A stretch of DNA of 64,000 nucleotides. Source: Gemmatimonas sp. (GTDB lineage: Bacteria; Gemmatimonadota; Gemmatimonadetes; Gemmatimonadales; Gemmatimonadaceae). The stretch is from positions 48,978 to 112,977 of the forward strand of contig NZ_JANPLK010000019.1 of assembly GCF_031426495.1 (NCBI RefSeq), given 5' to 3'. Below the pieces are notes generated by a model. The model was not told the DNA's origin, ran no database searches, and saw only the letters and a program-made list of their open reading frames with translations. Both the position numbers and the translations under genes were made by a program. Shown here one piece after another: positions 43,673-52,209 of this stretch. Numbering within the stretch: position 1 is the first letter of the stretch; every line of letters starts with the position of its first letter.

Positions 43673-45279
43673 GTATAGATAGCGCTACCGAAGTTTTTTG
43701 CGCCGTGTACAACGGCAACGCCGTCTCTTTTCCAGCTCACCAATCGAACGGTGGCGCCGCTCAGCCACTCGTCGTCGACGGGACCGCTTACGGCATCACG
43801 CGTCTGCGCTGTCAACGCAACCACTCTTCGCTGAATTCCAGGAAGTATTACGCTCTGCCGGGTCTCGGAGGACGAAGATTCGCCGAGCAAAACCGCCTCG
43901 CGGGTCGACGCACTCTGCAGGACGAGCATCAGCGGCGTCCCCAATTTGCCTTGCACGACTTGGACGTTATCTAAATCTTCCGGGCGAACCACGTCGCTAA
44001 AGCTGGCGTCGTAGTCGGCCGACATCGGCTTCTTTACCATCGAGAAGCGACGAAAGCCCTGCTCAACAAAAGCGCCGTCGTTGAATGGCGCGGTCGCGAG
44101 CTCGATTGGCGCAAAGTGATCCAGCGTGGCGTCCACGCGAATGTTGGTGACCGTCTCAGTCTGCAGTCGCCGCAGCTGTTCTGACGGGCGTGCCAACTTG
44201 GGAACGAAAACCTTTTTGCCACGCGCATCGATCGTGGCAACGGCCCCGTAGACGACGTCGGTTGGATCGATAATCAGTCGTGCAGAATGGCCCGTATTGA
44301 TCGAACTCTCGCCTTTCCATTTGGTGCCTTCTCGAAGCGGAATAGCCGATCGGGTGTCGTCAACGTCTACCCGTCCAGACAGTCGCACGCGCACGCTGTC
44401 ACCATCAGCAGAGAATGCGGTGAGGTGCGCCGAACGCAATGCATAGCGACCTCCCGCTGGTTGCTGCGCAATCGATGCCCGGATGGCCGGCAGCTTGAGA
44501 GCGCTACTTTCGCCAAACACGTCGTAATTGACAATTTCAATCTCGAAGGAAGGAAGACTGCTAATTGGACGTGTCGAGTGCGGTGTGCTCACCGCACTGC
44601 CAAAAGAGGTCAGGGTAGACCAGAGCATCACAAGTGATGTGAGCACGAGCAGCCAACGGCCAGACACTTTTCGCAGGAACACGAGCGCAATCAGCGCAGC
44701 CATCGCCAGTGCATTCATCGGCATCGCGAGTCGTGCGAACTGGGACGTCAGCTCAAATCCAAATCCGGACCACGCGCTTCCGATCAACAGCGTAGCGAGA
44801 ATGGTGCCTACGAACAACAAGGCGCCAGATCTGAATCCCCGTGTCGAGGCGGCAACGAGTGACGCGATGGCGATCCACGTGACCCAATTGCGCACACTTT
44901 CCCCGAGTACGCTAGCAATCAGTGTCGACTGCAAACCGCGAGCGGCAAGTGCGAATCCGGCGGCAACAATCGGCAGCAGAACGAGCAAGAGTAAAATCGA
45001 CATTGCCTTGGCGAGTAGCATGCCACGTGGGCTCACCGCATGACCGATTGCAAATCCTTCACGGCGGATCGGCGTGTCAATTTGCACGAGCGTCACCGCT
45101 GTGATCATCCCAATGGCGACCACGATATGGGGAAGCAGAAACTCAAGTGCTGGAATTGCGATCAGCTCGAGACCGACGGCAATCGAGACGGTCAATGCGA
45201 TAGCGTACAGCGCGATCCACCACCGTACTCGTAGGAGATCGAATCGCACCAAGTGGAGTGCGTGCGCGATCGTGCTCAT
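43669..45279 (-). CDS. ABC transporter membrane subunit with large C-terminal soluble domain
   Basis: The first ~235 residues hold about six membrane helices (WWIALYAIALTVSIAVGLEL; AMSILLLLVLLPIVAAGFAL; LVFVGTI-type segments). The remaining ~300 residues are hydrophilic and beta-rich (TVTNIRVDATLDHFAPIELA) and probably extracytoplasmic. Its start overlaps the ATPase stop by ATGA, so it is the permease partner. It is last in a GntR-ATPase-permease operon of the YtrA type, in which the exporters are linked to cell-envelope antibiotic stress. The substrate is unknown. Codon and base use look less GC-rich than in the flanking genes. Confidence 0.85.
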   Translation of the reverse strand: MSTIAHALHLVRFDLLRVRWWIALYAIALTVSIAVGLELIAIPALEFLLPHIVVAIGMITAVTLVQIDTPIRREGFAIGHAVSPRGMLLAKAMSILLLLVLLPIVAAGFALAARGLQSTLIASVLGESVRNWVTWIAIASLVAASTRGFRSGALLFVGTILATLLIGSAWSGFGFELTSQFARLAMPMNALAMAALIALVFLRKVSGRWLLVLTSLVMLWSTLTSFGSAVSTPHSTRPISSLPSFEIEIVNYDVFGESSALKLPAIRASIAQQPAGGRYALRSAHLTAFSADGDSVRVRLSGRVDVDDTRSAIPLREGTKWKGESSINTGHSARLIIDPTDVVYGAVATIDARGKKVFVPKLARPSEQLRRLQTETVTNIRVDATLDHFAPIELATAPFNDGAFVEQGFRRFSMVKKPMSADYDASFSDVVRPEDLDNVQVVQGKLGTPLMLVLQSASTREAVLLGESSSSETRQSVILPGIQRRVVALTAQTRDAVSGPVDDEWLSGATVRLVSWKRDGVAVVHGAKNFGSAIYT

Positions 45280-46190
45280 GCGCCCCCCACCGTGTTGCGC
45301 GTGCTTGGTGTCGCCAACGCCAGATACAACTCCCGTAGCGTGACCTCGTGTTCATCGACCGCCAGCAGCCCGCCGGGCACCACCTCAATCACCGCGTCAC
45401 GCCCGATGCCGTCACCGAACACCGACACGCGCTGCCCTGACTGCTCCACGCGCACCCATGACTCGGGACGCGAAGCCGGCAGCGGCGCACCCGGCGCCAA
45501 CGTGAACTCCAGCCGACGATAGCGCTCGCGCAGTTGCTCCAGTGGCGCCGACACATCGATGCGACCATCACGCAGAAATCCAACCCAGTCCACCATCATC
45601 TCGATCTCCGCGATGTCGTGCGTGCTTACCAGGATCGTCCATCCATGCTCGCCCGACGTCTCCAGCAGCCCGCGCACCAGCTCTTCCTTGACGCCGACGT
45701 CCATGCCGGTGAACGGCTCGTCCATCAGCAGCAGTCGAGGCCGCGAAGCCAGTGCACACAACAACGCCGCCTTCATGCGCTGCCCTCGCGACATGGTGCC
45801 GACCTTCTGCTTGGCATCGAGGTCGAAGCGACGACGCAGCTGCGTGGCGAGTTGCGCGTCCCACGTGGGATAGAGCGGCGCGCAGTACGCCTCCATCTGT
45901 TCCAGCCGCATCCACGTGGGCAGCTCCTGCCCTTCGGCCACGTACGAGAAGCGCTGCCGCTGCGCGAGTGACATGCTGCGCACGCTGTCGCCGAACAGCG
46001 AGACCGCGCCGGACTGCACACGCTCGATGCCTGCCAGTAGTCGCAGCAATGTGGTCTTTCCGGCGCCGTTGGCGCCAAGCAACGCGTACATCGCGCCCTC
46101 AGGGATCGTGAGATCCAGCCCTCCCAGCACAACCTTCCGTCCATACCGGTGCGAAAGCCCCTGCACCGTTACCACGTTCGATGATGTCAT
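45276..46190 (-). CDS. ABC transporter ATP-binding protein
   Basis: Walker A LLGANGAGKTTLLRLLA, a Q-loop region, the signature variant GTMSRGQRMKAAL, Walker B RLLLMDEPFTGMD and the switch His in LVSTHDIAE are all present. The last ~80 residues form the extra C-terminal domain seen in exporter ATPases of the YtrB group. ATG 46190 is chosen: it starts 5 bp after the GntR stop, and the sequence then begins at a normal ATPase N-terminus (VVTVQGLSHRYG). Confidence 0.93.
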   Translation of the reverse strand: MTSSNVVTVQGLSHRYGRKVVLGGLDLTIPEGAMYALLGANGAGKTTLLRLLAGIERVQSGAVSLFGDSVRSMSLAQRQRFSYVAEGQELPTWMRLEQMEAYCAPLYPTWDAQLATQLRRRFDLDAKQKVGTMSRGQRMKAALLCALASRPRLLLMDEPFTGMDVGVKEELVRGLLETSGEHGWTILVSTHDIAEIEMMVDWVGFLRDGRIDVSAPLEQLRERYRRLEFTLAPGAPLPASRPESWVRVEQSGQRVSVFGDGIGRDAVIEVVPGGLLAVDEHEVTLRELYLALATPSTRNTVGGA

Positions 46191-46195
46191 TGCAA

Positions 46196-46618
46196 TCACT
46201 CCGACGTTGCCGCACGACGCGCGGCATCCTGTTGAGTTCCACCACTGAGTTGGCGCCATCGCGACGCCAGCGCTTGTGCCACGTCCTGCTCCTTAAGGCC
46301 AAGGCGCATGGCCTCCACCACCAGTTGCTCCACCGGCTTGGCCAGCAACGTCCTCTTGTCGGCGGCCGATGACTCGGCACCGACCGCCACCACCGTACCC
46401 ACGCCCGGCAATACCTCCAGCACGCCATTCCGCACCAGTTCGGCCACCACTTTGTGGGCCGTATTCGGATTGATCTTCAGCACCTGACTGAGCTCGCGAA
46501 CCGACGGAAAGGGCGATCCTGCCGGTAGCACGCCCGACACCACCGCCTTGGTAGCGGCATAAACCACCTGCCGATACGGCGACTCGCCGGGGACGAGAGT
46601 AATGGGAAACGGGAGCAT
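46196..46618 (-). CDS. GntR-family repressor, YtrA subfamily
   Basis: Winged-helix DNA-binding domain: YRQVVYAATKAVVSGVLPAG, FPSVRELSQVLKINPNTAHK, LVRNGVLEVLPGVGTVV. The protein has 140 residues with only a short C-terminal helical dimerisation tail, which is the YtrA subfamily architecture. It heads the ABC operon and should repress it through the operator immediately upstream. The inducer is not deducible; known YtrA relatives respond to peptidoglycan-active antibiotics. Confidence 0.93.
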   Translation of the reverse strand: MLPFPITLVPGESPYRQVVYAATKAVVSGVLPAGSPFPSVRELSQVLKINPNTAHKVVAELVRNGVLEVLPGVGTVVAVGAESSAADKRTLLAKPVEQLVVEAMRLGLKEQDVAQALASRWRQLSGGTQQDAARRAATSE

Positions 46619-46641
46619 AGTGTACTAGTTGTACTAGTACA
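46619..46641. promoter_or_regulatory. YtrA-type operator between divergent genes
   Basis: Perfect 9-bp arms TGTACTAGT and ACTAGTACA are separated by 3 bp. Read differently, AGTGTA and TACA are separated by 13 bp, agreeing with the AGTGTA-13-TACACT operator reported for Bacillus YtrA. The site abuts the GntR start codon (46618), so bound repressor would cover the translation start region. It lies 58 bp from the divergent S9 peptidase gene. Confidence 0.8.
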
Positions 46642-46698
46642 GCTAAAAATCAAGACACGCCGTAGCTTCTCCTCCGTCCTCTCACACTCGGAGTTTCG

Positions 46699-49653
46699 AT
46701 GTTCGCATTCCCGAGGCGCCCCCTCGCGATCGGTGCGCTCCTGCTCGCCGCTCCCGCCGTGGTGTTCGCTCAGTCGGCCAGCGGCAACGCCAGCGCTCGC
46801 ACCGGCGCCCCGCGCCCCATTTCGCCGGCCGACATTTCGGCCTGGAAGTCCATCCGCGGCGCTGCCCTCTCTAACGATGGCGTCTGGTTCGCCTATACAG
46901 TCGCGCCCAACGAGGGCGACGCCGAGGTGGTGGTCCGTCAAACCACGACCGGTGGCAAAGAGCACCGCTTCCCGATTGGCGAAGCGCCGGCGGCAGCAGG
47001 TGGTCCGCCGGGCGGCAGCGGCAATGCCGCGCTGCAACTCTCCGGCGACGGCCAATGGGCCGCTATGCTGGTGTATCCCAAGGCGGCCGATCAGAAGCGC
47101 ATGCGCCGCGAACGTCGCGCCGTGCAGTCGAAGCTCCGCCTGGTGAATCTGGCCACCGGTGAAGCGCGCGAGTTCGACAAGATCCGTCGCTTCTCATTTG
47201 GCGGTGACTCGCCGAAGTGGGTGGCGATGCAGGCGTATGCTCCCGAAGCCGGTGGCGGTGGTGGTGGTGGAGCTGGCGGCGGTGGTGGCTTGCCCGGCCC
47301 CGGTGCACCGGGCATGGGCGGCAACCCGATCGGCGGCGCCGCCGGTCGCGTGGAGGGCACCGACCTGCTGCTTCACGAGCTCGGCACCAACGCCAGCTTC
47401 AACGTCGGGAACGTGGGCGACTTCGCCTTCGATGACAAAGGTCGCTGGCTCAGCTACACCATCGACGCGCGCGATCAGCTCGGCAACGGCGTGCAGCTGC
47501 GCGACCTCGCCAGCGGCACCGTGAAGTCGATCGACGCCGGCAAGGCGTTGTACCGTCGCCTGGCGTGGACCGACAGCTTCCCGGCCTTCGCCTTTCTCAA
47601 GGGCACCGTCGACAGCGCGGCGACGGATACGACCTGGTCGGCCGCGGCGGTGTCTCGCGTAGGTTCGCCGACGCAGCAGATGATCACCGTCGGTCACGGC
47701 GGCACGGCGCCCCTCCCGAATGGCATGGAAGTGAGCCCCGAGCGCACACCGCGCTGGCTGGAGCAGATGGACGGCATCGCGATCGGCCTCCGCGTGGCCA
47801 CACCACCGGTACCGAAGAGCGAACAGCTGGAAGACGACGATCGTCCGTCGCTCATTCTGTGGCATGGCAAGGACGCGCGATTGCAGTCGATGCAGATCGT
47901 GCAGGAGAATGCCGACAAGAGCTTCTCGTTCCTCGCCACGTACCTGCCCGCGACGCAGAAGGTCGTGCAGCTCACCGATAATGTGGTCCGCACCGGCACC
48001 CTCGGCGCGCGCGATCGCTACGTGCTCGGCACCGACAATCAAACGTACGAGCGTCAGAGCAGCTACGATGGCGTGCAGCGTCGCGACTTGTATCTGATCG
48101 ATGCCCGCACCGGCACGCGCGTGCTGGTGAAGAAGGAACTGCGTGGTACGTCGTCGCTCTCCCCCGACGGCAAGGCGGTGCTCTTCTGGGACGACGGCAA
48201 CTTCCACGCGTACGACGTGGCGACCAAGGCGATCGCCAACGTGACCGCGGGTGCGCCGGTGTCGTTCATCGACACCGAAGACGATCACAACGTGGACCGG
48301 CCGAGCACGAACATCGTGGGCTGGAGCAAGGACGGACGCTTCGCGCTCATCAGCGACAACTACGATGTGTGGCGCATCGGTATGGCGGGGAAGAGCTGGA
48401 CGAACCTCACGGTGAACGGACGGGCCACGCGCACGCGTTACGCGCGCGTGATCAACACCGATCCGCGCGAGCGCAACATCGACCTCGCGAAGCCGGTGTA
48501 CATGGCCGCCATGCAGGCGCTCACCAAGAAGGAAGCCATCGTGCGCATCGACCCGGCCAAGGCCGGCGCGGTGGCGATCACGGGCTGGCGCGATGCGCGT
48601 CATGCGCCGATGAAGGCGCGCGACGCCGAAGTGTGGGTGTCGTCGATTCAGACATCCACGCGGTTCGCAGATTACTGGCGCGTGAGCTTCGGTAACGGTG
48701 CCATCGCCGATTCCACGCGCTTGTCGGAGGCGAATCCGAATCTGAACGGCGTCGCGTGGTCGGCGGGGTCGCGCCTCGTGAGCTACGTGACGGAGAAGGG
48801 CGACTCACTGCAGGGTGCGTTGTATCTCCCCGCTGGGTACGAAGCAGGCAAGAAGTATCCGACGCTGGTGTTCATCTACGAACTGCAGTCGGATGCACTG
48901 AACAGCTTCTACTCGCCGAACTTCTCGAGCTCGCCGAACGCGCTCATCGGCGTACACAACTCACGCGGCTACGCCGTGTTCCTGCCGGACATCGTGTACA
49001 AGATCAACGATCCGGGCATGAGTGCGGTGTGGAGCGTCGTGCCGGCGGTGAAGGCGGCAATCAAAACGGGCATTGTGGACTCGGCCAACGTGGGCTTGCA
49101 CGGTCACTCGTGGGGCGGCTACCAGACGGCGTTCCTGATTGGCCAGACCAACATCTTCAAGAGTGCCGTGGCGGGTGCGCCGCTTACCGATATGGTGAGC
49201 ATGTACAGCTCGGTGTACTGGAACTCCGGCAGCACCAATCAGGGCATCTTCCAGAGTTCGCAGGGTCGCTTCAAGGGCAACTTTCTGGACAACAAGGACG
49301 CCTACGAGCGCAATTCGCCGAACCGCTTCGCCGACAAAGTGAAGACGCCGCTCATCATTTTGCATGATGACAAAGACGGCGCCGTCGATTTCAATCAAGG
49401 CATCACGTTCTACAATACGCTGCGTCAGCTCGACAAGGACGTGATCCTGCTGGAGTACGTGGGCGAGAATCACGGCTTGGCGCAGCTGAAGAATCGCAAG
49501 GACTACGACCTGCGACTGATGGAGTACTGGGACAGCTACCTGAAGGGTGAGAAGGCGCCCGAGTGGCTGGCCAAGGGCATTCCGCGATTGAAGCTCGAGG
49601 AGCATCTGCGCGAGCAGAAGAAGAAACTCGAGGGGAAGAAGATCGCGATGTGA
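46699..49653 (+). CDS. Secreted S9-family (prolyl oligopeptidase-like) serine peptidase
   Basis: A signal peptide (LAIGALLLAAPAVVFAQ) is followed by a large beta-propeller-like region (about 30-690). It is interrupted by a Gly-rich insert near residues 185-215 and followed by an alpha/beta-hydrolase catalytic domain. The triad is visible: Ser in LHGHSWGGYQTAFLIG, Asp in HDDKDGAVDFNQ and His in GENHGLAQ. It cleaves short peptides outside the cytoplasm. The ATG at 46699 has GGAG 6 bases upstream. It is divergent from the GntR operon and may share its operator region. Confidence 0.92.
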   Translation: MFAFPRRPLAIGALLLAAPAVVFAQSASGNASARTGAPRPISPADISAWKSIRGAALSNDGVWFAYTVAPNEGDAEVVVRQTTTGGKEHRFPIGEAPAAAGGPPGGSGNAALQLSGDGQWAAMLVYPKAADQKRMRRERRAVQSKLRLVNLATGEAREFDKIRRFSFGGDSPKWVAMQAYAPEAGGGGGGGAGGGGGLPGPGAPGMGGNPIGGAAGRVEGTDLLLHELGTNASFNVGNVGDFAFDDKGRWLSYTIDARDQLGNGVQLRDLASGTVKSIDAGKALYRRLAWTDSFPAFAFLKGTVDSAATDTTWSAAAVSRVGSPTQQMITVGHGGTAPLPNGMEVSPERTPRWLEQMDGIAIGLRVATPPVPKSEQLEDDDRPSLILWHGKDARLQSMQIVQENADKSFSFLATYLPATQKVVQLTDNVVRTGTLGARDRYVLGTDNQTYERQSSYDGVQRRDLYLIDARTGTRVLVKKELRGTSSLSPDGKAVLFWDDGNFHAYDVATKAIANVTAGAPVSFIDTEDDHNVDRPSTNIVGWSKDGRFALISDNYDVWRIGMAGKSWTNLTVNGRATRTRYARVINTDPRERNIDLAKPVYMAAMQALTKKEAIVRIDPAKAGAVAITGWRDARHAPMKARDAEVWVSSIQTSTRFADYWRVSFGNGAIADSTRLSEANPNLNGVAWSAGSRLVSYVTEKGDSLQGALYLPAGYEAGKKYPTLVFIYELQSDALNSFYSPNFSSSPNALIGVHNSRGYAVFLPDIVYKINDPGMSAVWSVVPAVKAAIKTGIVDSANVGLHGHSWGGYQTAFLIGQTNIFKSAVAGAPLTDMVSMYSSVYWNSGSTNQGIFQSSQGRFKGNFLDNKDAYERNSPNRFADKVKTPLIILHDDKDGAVDFNQGITFYNTLRQLDKDVILLEYVGENHGLAQLKNRKDYDLRLMEYWDSYLKGEKAPEWLAKGIPRLKLEEHLREQKKKLEGKKIAM

Positions 49654-49668
49654 TCACACCGGTCGGCG

Positions 49669-50928
49669 CTACTTCACGTAGCGCCCGATCAGGTCGAAGC
49701 GGTTGCGAGGCCATTCCATGGCGTATGGGCCGGTGACGAGAAGTACTTCGTGGCCGGCCTTACTCACGTACCAGCGCTCCGGGTTTGGACCGGTGTGCAG
49801 CACCACACGCCAGCTCGGGACGTTTCCCCAGAGCGTGGAGACGACAGAGTCTCCCTGCACGCTCACGTTGATGGAGCGCGTTTTCTCGTAAATGGCCGGC
49901 GTAAGGTTGCGCGTCTGGCCGAGATTGATGTCAATGCTGCCGCGCCAGGTGGAATGCAGTGGCAGTGAACGGACAAGCAGGTGGAAGTACGACCGATCGG
50001 TGACGAGCAGTTGACCGGGTCGAATAGGGGTACGTGTCGAGAAGCGGAGAAAGCGGGGATTCGTCTTCTGCTCCAGTTCCTTGGGAAGGTGCACCACGTG
50101 GCTCTGCTCCAGTACCGTGTCTCCCGGCAATAGCTGCTGACGCACGCTTCCCGTGACGCTTTCGTTTCGACGCGCGATGAGACGCATGTCCGACCGGCGA
50201 ATCCACGCCGTATCTTGGCGTGGGTATTGGCTCGAATTGAACGGCGACGATGTCACCACGCGCCACACCCGCACACCCTTGTACGTGGTATCACGAAACT
50301 CGATCGCCTCAGCATCGATCGGCATGTAGTCGTGATATGAACTCGCCGAGCTGCGCACGTAGCGTCGCGTGCCGGGCTTGACGGCCGTTGTGTCGAACTC
50401 GGTGATGGCGGGATAGGGCACCTCGGGTACGTCGGACGCCGACTGGGCGTAGGCGACGAGCGGCCACGGCGACAGCGCGCCGAGCGGTCTGTCGCTGGCC
50501 GGAGGTGGCGGGGCCTTCAACGCGGTGCTGGAATCGACGACCGTGGCGCGAGCCGCCACCGTCGGCGCGTTGGTGCGTGGCCAAAGTGCGAACGCCGCGA
50601 TCGCGACTGTCGCGGCAACCGCCAGCGGCACCAGTCTTCGGGCGAGGCCGTTTGATTGCGCCACCACGTTTGTCGACTCGTGCGACAACAACACGCGCTC
50701 CTGGCGCGCACGTCGCTGCAGCGCGGCGCTCAAGAGCTCACCGGACGCGTCCATCGCGGGCGCCTCGGTGAACAACGCGTGCATCGATCGGATGTCACGC
50801 AGTCGCGATTGGCAGTTCGCACAGGCGTCGAGGTGGGCCGATGGCGCAGTGCCATCGTTGCCGGTTGCTTCGCCGCGTGCAACGCGTACCAGCAGCTCGT
50901 CGCTGAGGTGCCTGTCGAATGGGCTCAT
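49669..50928 (-). CDS. Membrane anti-sigma factor with zinc-binding domain (partner of the ECF sigma at 50925)
   Basis: Residues 1-50 form a zinc-containing anti-sigma domain with His32, Cys36 and Cys39 (HLDACANC). A transmembrane helix spans about 98-116, followed by a Pro-rich linker and a ~270-residue extracytoplasmic domain. That domain ends ..WRVVLHTGPNPERWYVSKAG, a beta-rich pattern recalling DUF3108/LolA-like folds. Its start overlaps the sigma-factor stop as ATGA, which marks a cognate pair. The outer domain is homologous to that of the protein at 52206-53474. Known biology: such proteins hold the sigma factor at the membrane until a signal releases it. Confidence 0.85.
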   Translation of the reverse strand: MSPFDRHLSDELLVRVARGEATGNDGTAPSAHLDACANCQSRLRDIRSMHALFTEAPAMDASGELLSAALQRRARQERVLLSHESTNVVAQSNGLARRLVPLAVAATVAIAAFALWPRTNAPTVAARATVVDSSTALKAPPPPASDRPLGALSPWPLVAYAQSASDVPEVPYPAITEFDTTAVKPGTRRYVRSSASSYHDYMPIDAEAIEFRDTTYKGVRVWRVVTSSPFNSSQYPRQDTAWIRRSDMRLIARRNESVTGSVRQQLLPGDTVLEQSHVVHLPKELEQKTNPRFLRFSTRTPIRPGQLLVTDRSYFHLLVRSLPLHSTWRGSIDINLGQTRNLTPAIYEKTRSINVSVQGDSVVSTLWGNVPSWRVVLHTGPNPERWYVSKAGHEVLLVTGPYAMEWPRNRFDLIGRYVK

Positions 50929-51485
50929 ACCATATCTCCTAGCTGGCTTCGCAGCGCTTTGATGGCGCGCGACAGGCGGACTTCCGATGTGCCGGGCGTG
51001 ATACCGAGCATCGATGCGATCGTGGCGTGCGAGTGTCCCTCGATGACGCGCAACACGAACACATGCCTCAGGTTCACCGACAGCGCTGCGAGGGCGCGCT
51101 CGATACGCGCCTCATCACCGGCCGGCTCCGGGCCGCTAGCCGCAATCGTGTGGGATTCGACACCGTGCGGTACTTCGCGTCGATTGCGCACGCGACGATG
51201 CATGCCGAGCGCGTGTCGGGTGGTCAGGCCGCGCAGCCAGGCGGCGAACAGTCCGCGCTCCTCGTATCGACGCAGCGCCTCGGGGAGACCGACGAACACA
51301 TCCTGCACCACGTCTTCCGCATCGGCGCGCTCCCCAGTCAATCGAAGGGCCAGTAGCAGCAGGGCGCCCGCATGCTCGCGGTAGCAGGCCGTGATCGCGT
51401 CCGGGCTTCCCGCGCGCAGCTCGGCGAGCCATTCCGGGCCGGGCGCGCGCAGGGGCGGGTCGTGGGGTCTCAACATGGAGGGCAT
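50925..51485 (-). CDS. ECF RNA polymerase sigma factor (copy 1)
   Basis: Region 2 contains YREHAGALLLLALRLTGERA and DAEDVVQDVFVGLPEALRRY. Region 4 contains LRHVFVLRVIEGHSHATIAS followed by GTSEVRLSRAIKAL (helix-turn-helix). There is no recognisable region 3 and the linker is short, so it is a group IV (ECF) factor. The start is uncertain (ATG at 51476, 51485 or 51512). 51485 gives the same N-terminal length as the divergent paralogue. No Shine-Dalgarno sequence is evident at any of them. It is co-transcribed with its anti-sigma gene. Confidence 0.92.
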   Translation of the reverse strand: MPSMLRPHDPPLRAPGPEWLAELRAGSPDAITACYREHAGALLLLALRLTGERADAEDVVQDVFVGLPEALRRYEERGLFAAWLRGLTTRHALGMHRRVRNRREVPHGVESHTIAASGPEPAGDEARIERALAALSVNLRHVFVLRVIEGHSHATIASMLGITPGTSEVRLSRAIKALRSQLGDMV

Positions 51486-51563
51486 TAGAGCCGACGGAGA
51501 TTGTGCGTGCATATCTGGACTATGCAGACAGTTGGGAAAAGCTTTCATTTGGCGCTGCGGCCC

Positions 51564-51577
51564 GGCGCCCGGGCGCC
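51564..51577. promoter_or_regulatory. 14-bp perfect palindrome between divergent sigma genes
   Basis: GGCGCCCGGGCGCC reads identically on both strands, inside the ~155-bp gap separating the two ECF start codons. Its position suggests a shared operator or a structural element, but GC-only palindromes of this size can arise by chance in such a genome. Confidence 0.35.
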
Positions 51578-51639
51578 CCGAGTTCCGTCTGGATTCCGAA
51601 TGTAAGCTTCCCCGCCCGCCGGGCATTGGTCCAATACTC

Positions 51640-52209
51640 ATGAGCCATTCCGCCTCCTCCTCGCTTCCAGACCCCAACGGCCAGCGGCCGGCCACGCTGA
51701 TCTCGCTGCCGGCTATCCGGGCGGGCGATCCCGATGCGCTGGCGGCCTGCTACCGGGCGCATGCGCCCGCGCTGATGGCGCTGGCGCTTCGGCTCACCGC
51801 GTCGCGGCAGGACGCCGAGGACATCGTGCACGATGTGTTCGTGGGGCTGCCTGAGGCGCTGGCTCGCTACGACGAACGTGGACAGTTCGGGGCGTGGATC
51901 GGTCGCGTGACCACCCGCGTGGCGCTCATGCGTCAGCGGCAAGTGCGGCAGCGCGGGGATGTTTCACTGGCTGGCATCGCGGAACCGGCCGCCAGTACAC
52001 CCGAGGGCGATCCACTGCTGCAGGAGAAGGTGCTGCAAGCGCTCGCGACACTCACGCCGCCACTGCGGCATGTGTTCGTCTTGCGGGTGATCGAGGGCTA
52101 TTCGCACGCGGAGATTGCGGGACTGCTCGAAATCTCCACCAACACGTCTGAAGTTCGGCTGCATCGCGCGGTGCAACAGCTGCGCCGCTTGCTGGAGGCT
52201 GTGGTATGA
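51640..52209 (+). CDS. ECF RNA polymerase sigma factor (copy 2)
   Basis: A close paralogue of the divergent factor. It has RAGDPDALAACYRAHAPALM, DAEDIVHDVFVGLPEALARY and LRHVFVLRVIEGYSHAEIAG, then NTSEVRLHRAVQQL. By eye, roughly half the residues agree with copy 1 and the motif spacing is the same. The ATG at 51640 gives a natural N-terminus; the frame is open further upstream, but that reading covers the promoter gap. Its stop overlaps the next start as ATGA, as in the mirror-image operon. Confidence 0.92.
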   Translation: MSHSASSSLPDPNGQRPATLISLPAIRAGDPDALAACYRAHAPALMALALRLTASRQDAEDIVHDVFVGLPEALARYDERGQFGAWIGRVTTRVALMRQRQVRQRGDVSLAGIAEPAASTPEGDPLLQEKVLQALATLTPPLRHVFVLRVIEGYSHAEIAGLLEISTNTSEVRLHRAVQQLRRLLEAVV

